Shown here: positions 36,301 to 51,300 of the stretch, piece by piece
Position numbering within the stretch: position 1 is the first letter of the stretch
How the letters are laid out: every line of letters starts with the position of its first letter
Source: Apricaphanius iberus
Taxonomy: Eukaryota; Chordata; Actinopteri; Cyprinodontiformes; Aphaniidae
Assembly (NCBI GenBank): GCA_028564705.1
Contig: JAPXFQ010001681.1
Location: forward strand, 62,001-126,000
DNA: 64,000 nucleotides
Direction of reading: 5' to 3'
Translations under genes and position numbers: made by a program
Notes under the pieces: model-generated
What the model saw: the letters and a program-made list of their open reading frames with translations, nothing else
What the model was told of the DNA's origin: nothing
The model's database searches: none

Positions 36301-39300
36301 ACATGTGTGTTAATGATATTTATTGCGATATGTTATTTGTCTGTATACATATATGTCAAGGTGATTGTTTTTGAACATTCTTACATTCCAGACCCATTGC
36401 AGCAGCAGAACAGCGACTCCAAAAATGATAGTCACTTCAAGAACATTAATTGTGGAAAATGCATATACATTTTTTTTAAACCTAAACACAACAAGTCAAT
36501 GAACATACAAAAGATCAATATAATTGAAATAAAATTAAAGCTAGATGTTATGAAAATACTAAGTTCTATATTTTTTAACTTACGTGCAAAATATTTTTTC
36601 CTGCTTTTCCTGATGAATATTATAAACTTGCAATAAGGACTCTGAACATCAGTATTGATAATCATTTGTACCTGGACCAAAGTATGTAGGCACAATTTAT
36701 ACAACATCTTATTTTATATAACAGTTAATCAGCAAAAAAAAAAAAAGAAAGATGATTAGGGGGTGTGTTGCTCTTTAAGGAGGCATACATGAAGCTGAAG
36801 TGATGAAACTCACAAAAAATCATTTTCTGCTGATAAATTGCATAATTGAGTGTCTAATAGTCTACATGTGTAGTTATTTTTTTGGTATTGTGGTGCATCT
36901 CTGTAAAAATATGAAATCTCTGCCTTTATTAGTCAGTGTGGCGCCCTCTTCAGGGCAAAACTCTATACTGCACTTGACTTTGAATCGGGCATTGCTATTC
37001 GCTCTGCAGTGACGGTTGGTTTAGCGTCACGATAACATCCAAATGAATCAGTCCAATGACAGAAATAGTTTGGTGTCGGGAGTCAAAGGCACGGCGCGGT
37101 CAGCATGTCAGCATCTCCTTTTTGTTTAACCCAAGAATAAAACGCAAAGCAAAAACAGAAGATTCCAAAGTTTTCCAGGATAAATCCAGATCAACTTTAT
37201 ACTGCCATTTCTGGGTTTCAGAGGTCAAAGGTAGGGATTCTCCCAACAGGTTTCAGGCATCCAATCATCGATACCGATCAGCCAAGATGCCGATCATTGC
37301 TTAAACCTCCGATACCAATCACATAGTTTGGCAGTACATTTTTCATTAAGTTATGGTGAGTATTACTGCATGTGTTATATGATTCAGAAAAAGGAACAAT
37401 AAAAAAAATCACATTAATTTAGAAAAAGCACGGTTCCAAGTGCGCTACTGGTCGGCGGAATCCGGTGTCTTCCACCACTGAAAAAGGCTGGTCGTCTAGT
37501 CTGATAAACTCGATGATTTTACGGGTAATTTGCATAGCTTTCTGACTGTCAGGCTCATATGGGCGAGTGTTTCCAAGCATAGGCTGGGTTAGCTGCCGTC
37601 TGACTGTTGCAGGGTTAGCTGCCTTCTTTTCATTCTTTGCGGTGAGCCTCAAAAACTCACCATGCTCCGTCAAGTGTTCCTTCTTTAAATGTCGAATCAA
37701 ATTCGTTGTGTTGAAGCTTTTATACGCTCTTCCTCCGCTGGAAATTGTTTTCGTTGCAAATTTTGCAAGACGCAAACTTAATATTCTCACAGACCGAAAA
37801 AAAGTTCCACACGGCAGACATGTTTGTTATTGTGGGTTTGCCGTCATGCGCACTAAGTAGAGTGAAGGGTAAACCACAGTGCCTCTGCCGGCTGGGAAGA
37901 GTAAGCGCTTCAAAGTCAGTACATAGACTATTAAAAAACAGTCACTACCAGTACTTGCAGTGATCTGCGTACACCGATCACGCACTTTTCCACGGAAATC
38001 GGACGATAATTATCTGTGGCCGATCAATCGGAGCACCCCTAGTCAAAGGTCACATTCTGACTCACAGATAGACCTGTGAATTTGTATGTCTAGAGTATGA
38101 TATTATACAATCTGATTTAAGATTCATCTGTGTTTGTAATTCTTACAACCTGTTTTAGGTCTTAATAAAAGTCTTAACAGATGTTTTGTACACATTATCA
38201 GTAGGGAACCTCAGAGTCTATGAGTGTTTCGACTATTACCACTAGACACTGTTGTCTGAGGACAGTCCAGCCAGGATCAATCAGTTCCCAGTGTGTGTCC
38301 AATAGCCAATTAAAATGAGAGGATTTTACTTTTTCCAGGTAGTTTTTATACCTATTCATCTCTAAGCTGAGTTGTTTAAATGAGCTACAAGCTAGAATCT
38401 CCGCCCATGCCTCCTTCACAGAACCTCCCTCCCTTTCCTCTGGTGAAGGAGGCGACGAGAAATCCTCCAACTGAAAAGACTGCTCTGACAAAAAGGAGCT
38501 CATGCTGCTTTCCATGTTTCTACCCGTCTGCAGTTCTCACCTCCTCCTGCAGGTGTCAGATATGCAGCTGCTGCCTCATCGTCGCTGTCGTCTTCGGGGA
38601 CGGCGGAGCCCGCCGCCGACGGCTTTGGTTTCCACCTCCTAGTGTCTTTGCAGGTGGTGTACGGAGGCACTGCGGAGCAGGGAGCAGATCGACTCACGGG
38701 TCGGAACCCTGCAGCTGATGATTGTGATGATCACGTGGTCAACAAGTAGCGATTACCAACCGTGCCGCTTGCTTTCGTTGACTTTACTGACGAGAAGGAC
38801 CGCCTTCTGATCAATCCCCATTCGGTCTTTGTTTGGACCAAACAGCTTCTTCATGTAGTTCTCTGAAGAAAACAAAAGCACATGGTTTGACGTCGCGTTA
38901 CCCAGGCTGGTTTGTTACGGCGGCTTAAAATTCGGATTAAAATGATGCAGGGAAAACAAAGCTGCAGCGCCGCAGAGACCCACCTGTGGCGGAGCGGATC
39001 TCCTCGTCCGAGCTGCCCTCTGAACAGCCGATCAGCGTCAGGTTGTAGGACAGAATGTCCTGGAAGAGCCGACTCCCGGTCAGCGTGCAGTTCCTCATGT
39101 GCTGCCTGCAGACAGAGGGGACGTGAAAAAGAGGCGGCGGGCGGCGATCACGACGGACGGATGCTGAATCGATCTGCAGGCTCTCACCATCTGCAGCCGT
39201 CGTCGTTGCAGGTTCCTGTCAGGTCGAAGCGGCAGAAACACTTGTTTGGTTCGATGGCGTTGCTGTAGGTCACGGAGCTCAGAGAAAACTTCTCCTTGGT

Positions 39301-42300
39301 TCTGTAGTACGGACTGAACCTGCGGGAGAGAAAACGCAGTTGGAAGACGACTCCTCAACCCTGTTAGCAACTACACTCTGATCGGGCGCCACGACTACAG
39401 GCAAACAACTAAATGTAATTTTCACACTATAAGCTGCTACTTTTATCACAAGCATTAGACCCTGCGTTTCTATACAGTAATGCGACTAATTTATAGATTT
39501 TTACTGGTTAATGGCCTCTACTGCAAGAACTGCAGGAGGCCTTCACCTGATCACAGGACCTGGACCTGCCCGTTTCTTTGCACACACTGACATTTCCCTA
39601 AAAAAACGAAACCCAAAAACATTTAGACTCGACAATCCGCTGTTTTGGAGTTGAAGGTGCCGAATTTGCTATGTTTGCTGCTTTTGTTTTGCTTCCAAAC
39701 GTGACTGAAGACATGCGGGGAAAGATTAAGCGCTGAAGAACTGCTAGTTTCACCATGCACATGTCCTCATAATAGTGGACTCTTCTAAGTACCTGGGTGT
39801 CACAACACTGATGCCCTTTACAGGAAAGGTCAGGGCAGACTCAACCTGCTCAGGACTCTGGGGTCATTTGGAGTCAAGGGAGCACTTTTTAAAAAACTTT
39901 TTTTTTTTTAAATCTCTTGTGGCATCAGCCATCTTTTATGGTGTTGTATGATGGAGCAGCAGTTTATCTACAGCTCAGAGATGCACGATAGAGCATTTTC
40001 ACAGGTCCTTCCTCCCTGCAGCTGTTAGACTATTCAAACAAACCTCCTCCCTACAGACATACATGTTTACATCAGCGAATGTACCAAATAACATTCCTAC
40101 TCCTGTAATTTGCACATAATTTTGTCTTTTTCTCGATGCATATATGCTAACATTAGGAAATAATACATTTAATTTTCGAATGCGCAAGGACAATCCACGT
40201 TCTGTACATATTTCTAAATATTTTTTAATAATTTAAATATCTAGTATCCTGCTCTGTTCCACATTACACACCACTTTACCAGTATTTTTATCTTTAATAA
40301 CTGCACAGTACTCTGTTTTTGTAACCATGTCCACAATGTACATATTGTTTTCTGGACTCTTAAATTGCTTCTGTTACAACCAAATTTCCCCTCGTGGGAC
40401 AATACAGGATTGCGCTATTGTATCATGTGACATGCACAGATAAATGCAAATGATGCCGCTTTAAAATGAAAGGCGGTCGAGCTGGCCATCAAAGGAGGAA
40501 ATGGTGTCATGTTACTGTCATTGGGCTGGACGATAATTCGATACCAATATTTATATCGATCGATATATGTGGTGGGATAAAACAGTTGGATTATAAATCA
40601 TTTTTTCCATTACAGCATGCCAGGTAGCTTAATATTACAATCGCTACCTACTCCAAACGAATTATTAGAATAAGCTTTATTGACTAACTAAACCAAAGGT
40701 ATAAGCCATTTATATTATTTGTTTGTTTATATGTTTCAAAGATTAAAAAGTGTCAAGATAAGACTTAAATTTAAATGACTAACATGATTTAATCGTGCTA
40801 TAGCTCCGTTTCCCAGTGGACTAAGCAAGTTTTCTGCTTATGAAGATTACGTTTTTGGAAAACTCAAAGATTTTATTTTTAGCTGGACTTTGAATGCAGG
40901 TCAAATCTGGGACGAATTGATTGAAATAAACGCACATTTTTGAAAAATATATGTCATTCGCAATTTCTTTTAATGACAACGAAGGTAGAAAAAAAATACA
41001 TTAAAACAGTAAATCATTGAGCAACGCTTTTTTCTCTCCAATATGTAAATCCTTGTTTTGTATTTTTAGCAACATATGGTGATTTTGCTCGAATGTTCTC
41101 TGCATGTTATCCTACGTTCTACAATAAAAAATTATTGGAAAAGAAATGAAGGGGAAATGGTATGAAAAAGTGGTATGAAGAAAATATTGGTCGTATCGGA
41201 TGGATCAACCCCATGTAACCAGTTGTTCCTGTTCCCATTGCTGACGTTTCCACAAAATCCGTCTGTGCTTGTTCGAGTTAAATGCTGACAACCAAACGCA
41301 GACAAGAAACCATCACCTCCTGATGTTTATAATTAAAAGGAAAATGTTCTATGAAAACCTGCAGCTTATGCTCGGGTGCGGCCTATATAGGTACAAATAT
41401 TATTTCATTTTAACATTTTGCTACGTCACCTTATGTCCAGGTGCACTCAATATTCCCCCCCCAAAACATGATAGCATCTCTCTGATGAGGGATCAGCGTT
41501 GTGGATGGTTCCTGTGTGTTCCTACCTGTACGACCTGAAGACCAGCAGCGGGCTGCGATACGGCTCAAACGAGACCGGCTTCAGCTCCGATACCACAGGT
41601 TGGTTCCCGGCTTCCAGCTCCACTGGGATCATCTGGCCAGGAGCAGAGAGAGGAAGCAGGACACCAGAGAATGAACTCAGGTAACAGGTGTATCATGTAA
41701 CATAGTAGAAAGGTCATTACCTGTCCAGTGGGGGAGTCCGTTGTTTCCTCTTTTAGTTTACGCAGCTCTCTCTGCAGCAGCTCCTCCAGCCGGGCCTCCT
41801 GCTGGTACCTCCTCTTCAGACCGTCTACGTCCAAACCTGCAAACATCTCTGCAGGGAGCTCCGAGCTGGACTTCGTCTTGGTTGGCTTAGAGCTGCTGCC
41901 GTCCTTTGAGGGGCCGGAGTTCGGAGTGTCCAGGTGGGGTTTGGTGAACGAGCTGCTGGACTGCCGGAGGGAGGCGCGGCGGCTGCCTTTAACTGCAGCA
42001 GGGGCTGGGGAGGGTTCCGGTTCCTGATCCTCAGGCTCTGGGACGTCTTCGCTGTCCAGAACCAGCTTGTCCTGGGAGAGGTCATGGAGGGAGGGCTGAG
42101 GTAGGTGGAAGGCGCTGGAGGCGGGGAGCTGCTGGCTCTGAGCGGCAGCTGGCGGGACGGAGGCCGGCGCCGGCGGTTCTGCCGGGACAACTTTGTTACG
42201 CCGAGCCTGAGCCTCCTTCAGTTTCTGGATCTTCAGGGCGTACTCGGACTCCAGCTGCTGCAGTCGCCGTTTCTGAGCGATGAGCTCGGCGAAGTGTCGC

Positions 42301-45300
42301 TCAGAGCCGCGAGGGGCCGTGTCCAGGCGCTGCAGCTTGCTGGGCTGCAGAGACGGAACAGAACCACAATCAGTTCGCTGTGTCTCTTTAGCACATTTAT
42401 CACGATTAAAATAATGTGGCACACTGGTAGGAACTGCTTTGAATGCAAAAAATGTTATTTATTTAAGCACCACACATTCAGGCCCTTTTTATATTTATGC
42501 AGAGACACTCTTTTGATGCAGGATGAAAAGGTTTGTAACAGGTTGGTAAACTCAGTAATAGAGTAAAATGTTGTTTCCATGTCCACACAGCAGAAGCTAC
42601 ATTTCCAACAAAGCCTTGGAACATCATTCCTTCATAATCTCGGAGTTTCCCATAAATTTGGAACTGGTTTGGTTAAAGGAATTCACTTGAGGAGCCAACT
42701 GCAGTAATATGCAAAGTTTGCAGAAAAACATTTGAAACGCAAACAAGAGTATGAACAATGTCTGAAGATATGCGAGGTAATGGAGGTGCCAACTACAAGT
42801 GGACCTATGGGTAAGAAAATTCCTACCCAGATTAACACTGCCAATGGATTTGCCAATTGCGTCCAATGTGATACGCAAGGCGAACAATGGGTCGGATTAA
42901 TGAAAGCGGTAGCGTTTTGTTTCACAAAAGACATGTTGCCATTGCTAATTGTCAAAAAATGGTCCATAAGATGGATCCAAAATACGACATACCCTCAAGG
43001 AAGTACGTTTCAAAAACAGCCCTGCCAGTGATGTATGAAGAGTAAGGTACAAATATCACTGTCTACGCTGATTTTTATGCTTCAACGGCAGACATGTGGA
43101 GTAGCAGAGGGACTGAGCTGTACATTGTTGTAACTGGAACACAATTGAATAACATAATCTGCTATTTTACTGAATAGATTATCGCCATTTTTATTGTTAC
43201 TGTAATAAATACCTGCAATAATCGTGATACATGTTTTTTAGGCCATCACATCCCTAATTACCAGCATCATCTCTCCAGCTGCTGAGTCATAGTTGACTTA
43301 CAGGTATAACTGTTGTAACTAGTTAAATGATTAGGTACTTGTTAAACATCTATAACCGGATGCCAAGTCGTTATTAGGGTACAGGTTTGTCTTATATGGC
43401 TAATTATTCAAATAGTTGATAGTCGAACAGATGTAACTTGATGCTGAGTCATGGTTGGAATATACGCCATGATTTGATTAGCAAATAGCCAATTCGCTTT
43501 TTTGTTCTCGTCTCCAACCAAACAAAAAAAGAAAAACTGCGGATTTAATGGATAAAAATCGACTGATGCCTGATCAATAACCCGTTCCTGAAAAACAGAT
43601 CACCGTAGCGCTGAGATGTTAACCCGTTACGTAGCTGTAACGTTCTGCAGAGTTCTCGAAAAATCAAATTCTGTCGGGAGGGTTCGGAGTTTTATTACAA
43701 GTGCGTTATTAACGCTGCCGCCACACTGTGACTGTGGGGGGCGCTGTTGCTTCCTGAATTAGCTCTCAAAAGACTGTACAAAGCAAAATGCATATACGCC
43801 AACAGGTGTGTTTTGTATCATGGAAAACTTGATCTATTAAATTCTCTTAAGTTGACCTCAAATAAAAAAGTTTTATCAATAATTGAAATTCACTTAGAAA
43901 TGTTCAACAAATGAACTGTCACAGATACAATTTCAAGTACGCAGCTATTATGAAGTCTGTCACATCCTTTTTCATTATTATTCTTATTTATTTACTTTTT
44001 TTTTTTATTGTGTTATTTGCCTTGTATAAATGCTGTACAAACTGCTTTTGACTGATTGTTCATTTTACAACTTCAAATACAGTTCTGAAAAAAAGGGAAG
44101 ACTTTATCTCAGTAATTCGGTTCAAAAAGTGAAACTGCTGCATGGAGTCATGACTTTATAACCAGAAATGCTGACCTAGAATTACTGTAACAGCTGATTG
44201 CCTAATAGAATAAATTAATCCTTTATTCGCCTTTCAAATGGGAAATTAGGTGTCTCAGCAGTAAAGTGAAAGAAAAATATAAAGCAGGCAGACACACCTA
44301 TAAAAAAATGGGAAAATTGGGAAAAAAGGAGAGTTTACAGTAAGGACAAATATACTAAGTAAGAAATGTTAGTTACGTGTATAAATGGAAACATACAGAC
44401 AATAGTAAAGTGAATAAGGCTTAAAGGAAACCATGTTGCTTTAAAAGTGGCCTAAACTCACTGCATTGTTGGCTCTGTAATCTTACCGTAAAACTTTATT
44501 TATGGGTTCACACCAGTTTGTCGATCAGTAAAGCAGTGATATCATGGTCATTAAAACAGATGTATTTTTAGCAATGAGGGAAGGTGCCAGATGGATGGAA
44601 AATGAAATCAGCATCTCCATAAAACGTCTGTGCAGAAGAAAGCACAAAGTCCTATAAAAGTTCCCGGCAGAGGGCTTTGCTGACTTTAAACTTGTTAGAA
44701 CTCAGTGGAACAACAACAGCAGAAGACGCGGCTCCCATGATGATCACAGACCGTGGAGGCATCACACTGGACCTGAAGCAACTTGGATTCTGTACCTCTC
44801 CATTCTTCCTCCAGATTCTGGAACATTAATTACCAAATGAAAGGCAAAAATCTACTTCTACCTGAAAATGGGACTTTGGACCACCGAGCAACGGCCCAAC
44901 CCGTTTCCTCTTAGCGAGTGGCCGTGTTTTTATTACAGGAGTGGCCCCACACAAGGAATGTGACTCTTTAACAAATAATCGAATCAAGCTGCAGCACTCC
45001 CTACCCAAAACTCTACAAAATGTTTGACTCGAATTCACCTTTTGATGAGTGTTTTAAAATTAGTACTTTCTATCAAGCAGGTAATAAATCATCCAATCGT
45101 TATGAAACCCTTATCATTTTAAGCCTTTCTCTGTAAGCTTATAGTTTGCCGGATGAGAGATGAGGAAGTGGAAGCCGTCTCTCACCGCAGTCTGGTTGGA
45201 CTCTGTGGGGCGTTTGGATCCTCTGCCGGCAGCCAGCTGGGCCTGCAGCAGCTCGTGCTCCAGTCGGACAGCTAAAGTCTTCTTCATGGACACCCGCTGT

Positions 45301-48300
45301 TCGATGCGCTGCACCTGCAGGGGACAGAACTGTCCTGTAAGATCTGAACGGAGAAAAAAAAACCCAGAAGGTCGAGGGATGTGCATGTCGCAAAGGAGCG
45401 GCGTGACGGCACCTGTTCCTGCAGCTTTCTCAGCAGCGTCCTGTTAGCTGCCACGATTTTCTCCGACGCCTGCAGCTGCTCCCTCAGTTTGACCACTTTT
45501 GTCTCGGCTGCCCTCAGGGTCTCCGTCTTCTTCAGCTCCTGCTGCAGCAGGTGTCGGAGGACGGCCTCGTCCCTCTGCAGCAGCTCTCTGTGGACGCAGG
45601 GGATGAAACGCCGGTTCAGACTCTGCAGAGCCCCGTTCAAGCTGAGGGGCGGTTGGCTGTGTCTCACCTGTGCTTCGTGAGTCTCTGTTCAGTCTCGCTC
45701 AGCCAGAGTTCAGCAGCCGGTTTCGAGGAGGACTCCAGAACGTGTTCAGGGACGGCCGGTGAGCCTCGATCCTTCAGCAGCCTCTGCTTCTCCCTGCTGC
45801 AGCATCAGGACACGTTTTCAGAGCTCAATCATCTCAATAGTTCTCATCACGTGTGCGTTTTAGACGGCTTCCTGTTACTACCTGGCGAGCTCCTCTTTGA
45901 GGAGACGGTACTCTGCTTTCTTGGCTTCAGGGAGACTCTCCGGGGTTCTGACCGGGTTGTTTTCCTTCTCACATCCCGACGCCGTTTTTGGCTTCGTTGC
46001 CTGCCAAACATCAGAACATACAATAACTGTAAGCATGAAGCTTTGGGACTTGTGACTGTTCTGGTCTTGTTTGATCTCAGTGCTGCTTTTAACACAGTCG
46101 ATCAAGGGAACAGCACTAGCCTGGTTTAAATCATATCTGACAGATTCCAGTTTGTTCATGTTAATGACAAACCTTCATCACACTCCAGGGTTACTTGTGG
46201 AGTACCACAGGGTTCTGTGCTTTGACAGACTCTTTTTATTATTAATATATGCAATTATTTGGTAAAAAATAATTAGACAACATGGTATAAATTTCCAGTT
46301 ATGCTGAAGATACACAACTATATTTATCCATATATGTCTCGAAGACATAAAAACCTGGATGACTCTAAACTTTCTGCTTTTAAATTCAGACAAGACAGAA
46401 GTTGTCATTTTTGGACCAAAAGCTTTAAAAAGGAAACCGCTTAGTCAATCACTTCATCTGGATGGTAATAAATTGGGCTCCGGTAATGATGCAATGAACA
46501 TCTGTGTTATTTTTGACCAAGACATGACATTCAAATCATATATTTAATAGGTTTCTAAGACTTATTTCACCTGCGGAATATTGCTAAAATTAGAAACATC
46601 CTGTCCAGGAGAGGTGCAAAGAAACTAGTCCATGCATTTTTTACTTCAAGGCTGGATTACTGTAATTCCTTATTATCAGGACGTCCACAAAATGCAATTA
46701 AAAGCCTTCTGTTGGTCCAAAATGCTGCAGCAAGAGTTCTGATGAATATTAAAAAGAGAGATCACATTTCTTCTATTTTAGCTTCTTTCCATTGGCTCCC
46801 CACTAAATCCACAAGTTAAGAGTTTAAGATTATCCTCCTTAATAAAAGGCAGGTACAGATTTAATTAGGTCATCGAAAATCGGGCCCAATCTGTGGTTTC
46901 GGACTCTATTGGAATAAGATCTTACCTTACGATCAGGACACTGATATATATCCAAATATATTTTCGTGATTACGTTCAAGTTGAGGTGCTATTTGTTTTT
47001 ACATTTAACTTTTTTATATTTACTGCTGCACTAAAGTCCGAAAGTGAAGAATTTGTGTTATTTATTACTTGACTGTTCAAGCAACCTCACAGAAGTGCTC
47101 TGTTTGTTAACAGAGTTTTTAAATGTAAAAAAAAAAAGGAACACCCTGGATTTATTTCTTCGTTCTTCTTTTTTGTATACATTATAGAAGTATCGGACTG
47201 GGACTCCTGGTCATACATCAGAGATCTGATTTTTCCATATGTCCATTTGGTCTCAGACTGCAGGTCTACTGGTAGTTCCTAGGATTTCTAAAAGTAGAAT
47301 GGGATGCAGATCTTTTAGTTATCAGGTTCTTCTCTTGTGGAACCAGCTCCCAGTTTTAGTCCATGAAGCAGAGACCCTGAAAATGTCCTCCCTCTCCTGT
47401 TATTTTTACTCCTACATCCGTTCTTCTTCTGTTTTTTCGTGTCTCTGCTCCGTCTTCTTGAACCCCCAGCGGGACGCGGCAGATGGCCGCTTATACTGGG
47501 CCAGGTTCTGCTGTTGCTACAGGCTTGCTCAGTAAGAGAGATCACTGTGAAGTCAACGACAAAACTAAATGTTCGTCCGCGAGGAGCGAATGCCACAAGT
47601 CAATAAGTCCATGGAATCCTTAGATAGAAAACCTTTTAACTGATAGGAATAATGAACTGAAGTTTATGTACAACTGAAACAACTTTTTGTGTAGTGATGT
47701 GTTGTGAATTGATGATCTATAAATAAGCTGAACGGAACACCAGCTTAAGGATTCACCCACCTCCACTGTCCTCCGGACCTCTTTGATCATGAACTCCAGA
47801 CCTCCGAACACGCTCTGGGTGGAGCTGCAGGCGTCCATGTCTGAGTCGCTGTCGTCTGAGTCTCTGAGGGAAACCACCACAGACTTGTGCCTGGGTAGCT
47901 GCAGAGACATGCACGCATGAGAGGAGCTGATCCCGGAACGGAGCGTGGAAACAGTAGAAACATCCGTAGAAGCATCTTACCACCAGTGGACCTCTGGCAG
48001 CGGGATGAGCTCTGGTGAACCTGCTGCTGCGAGGCTGAGGAACCGTGTTCAGGCTGACCGTGCTCAGGTTTCCCCTGGGAGGCGGCTGGGCCTCCGCGGG
48101 AGGCGTACTGCTCGGAGACGGAGGATCGCTGGAGCTCTTCTGCACAGGACAGAAGACTTTGTTGTTACCATGACAACGAGGAACGGGGCACAGATCGGGT
48201 CAGTTTAACCGCCTGGGCTCTAAATGATGAAACTATTGCTCCTGTGTCAGAAAACTAACATTGAAAGGAAAGAAATTCTTCTGTTATTTTGTAAAAAAAG

Positions 48301-51300
48301 CATTACATTGGAAAGCCCACATAGATTATGTTAGAAGTCAGCAAAAGCATTGGTATTTTATATAAATTAAAATATATATTTGATTATAATTTGCTATATA
48401 TGTTGTATAGCTCACTTATTCTTCCCGTATTTTGCATAGTGCACAGAAGTCTGGGGGAACGCTTACCCCAGTAACACAAAAACTTTGTTTCTGTTACAGA
48501 AAAGGGCAATTTAAAATTCAAATTCAAAATGAGACGAATCAATAAGAAAGGAATCAGAGAGCGCTCCAACAATTAGTGCAGTCGAAAGCTTAAATGAAAA
48601 GATCTGGTTGATTTTAAAAACGTTACCGTTTATATGGAAAGCTAAACAAAGAGTTTTACCCGAAGCATTACAACTTTTATCTATCCAGCGGATCGATTTC
48701 GATACAAAATCGAGATCGTGACACCCCCACTGAACATTAAACAATAAAGAACCACTCACCTCGACTGTTGCCACCCTCTTGTTGGCCATCGACATCAGGC
48801 AAGTCTCCCTGAGCAGCATCTCCTCCTCCTCCTCTTCGTCAGCAAACGGAGGCTTGGGGGGAGGCTCCAGTTCATCGGGAGGTGGTGGGAGAGGAGGAGG
48901 TGGGGGAGGAATACCCGACAACATGGGGGAGAGGAAGGCCTGGGAGAAGTCCTGGGGAGGGAGACACTAATAGGTTACAACACTGTATTGGGACGCATTC
49001 CATTTGCAGTTGACGCTGAAGCCTGAGTGGTGGGGAAAATGATGGAGAGGGTTGTGGTACGTTCTGACTTTATAGTAAATGGTCAGAGTACTGGAGGGCC
49101 TTCCATTCTGAGTTTATATTTAAAGGGACATGTTATAGAAATTTCACTTTTTTCCATCCTTTTGTTTCATCCTTTGATGCTCTGCTGCCTCTATAAACTC
49201 TTCAAACATGCCATAAAGACAATCCATCCATGTGTACTATGTATGAAACAGGTTGTAGTTTGTAGAATGCTTTAACGGTTTTCCTACAGTTAAATTCACT
49301 TTTATAAATCACAATATTTATTCTTACTCATAGTATCAGTGTCTCATTTTCTCAACAAATCTTTAATTCATTTTGTCCAACATCTGCAAGCGGTAGACTC
49401 TGTCCAGTCACATGCATATATTGTGTAACTGATGTTTTTAGTTTTCAGTTCAATTATTTCAATCCAAGTAAATGGAACCCTCACAAGATGTCAACAAAAT
49501 CACTCTGTCTCTCTAACCCCTTTAAATCTTTCAGAAAATAATTTAAGTTTATTGAATTATATCGAATCATATCGTAAGACGAATATCGCGTATCTTGACG
49601 TATCGTGAGATTAGTGCATCACTACAGCCCTAGCTAATATGCATACAAGTGAAAGAGTAGGTCTGGGAAATACATAGATTATATCGATTTATATAGTTTT
49701 TCTACTTACAAACAGGCCTGGGCAACAAATCAAACTTTCTGTTTAGGAAGATTTAATTTTTGGAATATCTGAATTTTTTTTAACTAATACACTACTTGGA
49801 CTTCCATAGCTCAGAGTGAAAACAATCCGCCTTCCATCTTGTTTTACTCGGATACTTTACAGCTTGTTTTCAATTGGACTTTGAATTAAGGTCCGCTTCG
49901 GGACGAGGCGAAATAAAAGCAGGTTTATGAAAAAATTGAATCACTTGCAATGGCTTTTTAAGAAAACATGGGTAGAAAAAAAACAACAACACCAGTTGAA
50001 ATTGTATTGGACTTTTAAGACATATCGTCCGGTTCTATTGTTAATATTGAAAATTTTAAAAAATCACAAATGCACCTCTTGGGTTTCCATAGTTCAAAGT
50101 GAATTCAGGCCATCTTGTTTTACATATATGCGTTTACTTAGAATGGGACGCTCTGATTGAAATAAAAGTTTCATAGAATGCTTTCTGTCATTATCTTTTC
50201 CAGAATAAAAAGGGTGAAAAACAACAGATTCATATCAAAAAACGAACATGGCCTGTGAAAAAAGCAACTATATTCGATCCACATTGCCCAGCTCTGTGAC
50301 AGATCCATCTAGACAGCTCATTTTGCAAAGGTACTGAAACTGGCAAGAATTGAGCTGGCGAGATCGCTTTAAGTGAGAGATTTTATGTAATGAACTTCAT
50401 TAGCCTGCTTAAACTTTATCTCCCATGTAAAAGGGTCAAAGAAGCGGATAGCGTCGCATTAGAAAGTTTGCTTCAAACGATTGGTTCCACTGTGATAAGT
50501 TGATATTAAACGTAGGCTGTTGTGAGGAGCGTACCAAAGAGAAAGCCCCGGCCTCTGCCCCGTAGAAGCCCAGTGGAGGAAAGCAGGACGTCTCATCTGA
50601 CGGCAGCAGGTTGTGCATTGGTGACGGAACTGGTGGAAACAAGAAATGTCTTAAACGTCTCAACTGTAAACTGGAGGTACAGGGAGGCTAATGTGTATCC
50701 CGCTCACCTGGTGAGCTGGTCTCACTGTCCGTGTCCATGGCCACCTCGTCGTAGTTGTCGTACTGGTACAGGTTCCCCGATGAGTCCAACCCCGGCTTCC
50801 CGGCAGACTTCCTGTGGTCCTGATCTCTGGACTGCACACAGACGGTCGGTCGGCGATAGCAAGAAGGTGTGACGTTTAGCGAAACGCAAAGCAAGGCGAG
50901 CGAGCCCTTACCCTGCTGCGCGTCCTCTTCCCTCCCACCAGCTTCATGAAGCGGTTGTACTGCTCGTCCTGGTTGGACAGGTCGCGGATGCGGCGGATTT
51001 CCTCCTCCCGTTTCCGCCGGTCCTCCTCCTCCTGCCGCCGGCTCTCCTCCTGCTTCCGCTGCTGCTGCTGCATCTTCCAGGTACGGAGCTGCTGCTTCCT
51101 GGCCGCCTGCTTGGCTGTGGAGCCTGGAGAGAAGACGGCAGAGATGATGCCGTCAGGTGGGTCATGTCCTCTGAAACTAAGCTACGCTAACCCTAGACGC
51201 CCCCAAAAAGAGCACAAACACACATCCCCCGAGTGGAAACGGAAACTTTAGAGCTCAAACAGTGACTTAAATCAGCGGATTTTGCTGTTATAAGACAACA

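Larger units (their letters stand above)
39320..41525. other. zfc3h1 intron 16 (LINE fragment and MITE-like repeat inside)
   Basis: Long intron between the exons on either side of the zinc-finger region. The two recognised elements are listed separately; the rest is AT-rich and featureless. Confidence 0.5.

Noticed and set aside
36307..36707. Open frames on both strands of zfc3h1 intron 20
   Set aside because: AT-rich, Ile/Lys/Asn-dominated translations without any motif.
42105..42566. 153-codon plus-strand ORF
   Set aside because: Antisense of zfc3h1 exon 15.
45551..46129. 192-codon plus-strand ORF
   Set aside because: Antisense shadow of zfc3h1 exons 11-13 running into the L2 fragment; only the last 25 codons ([13 protein letters not shown]) are meaningful, as LINE.
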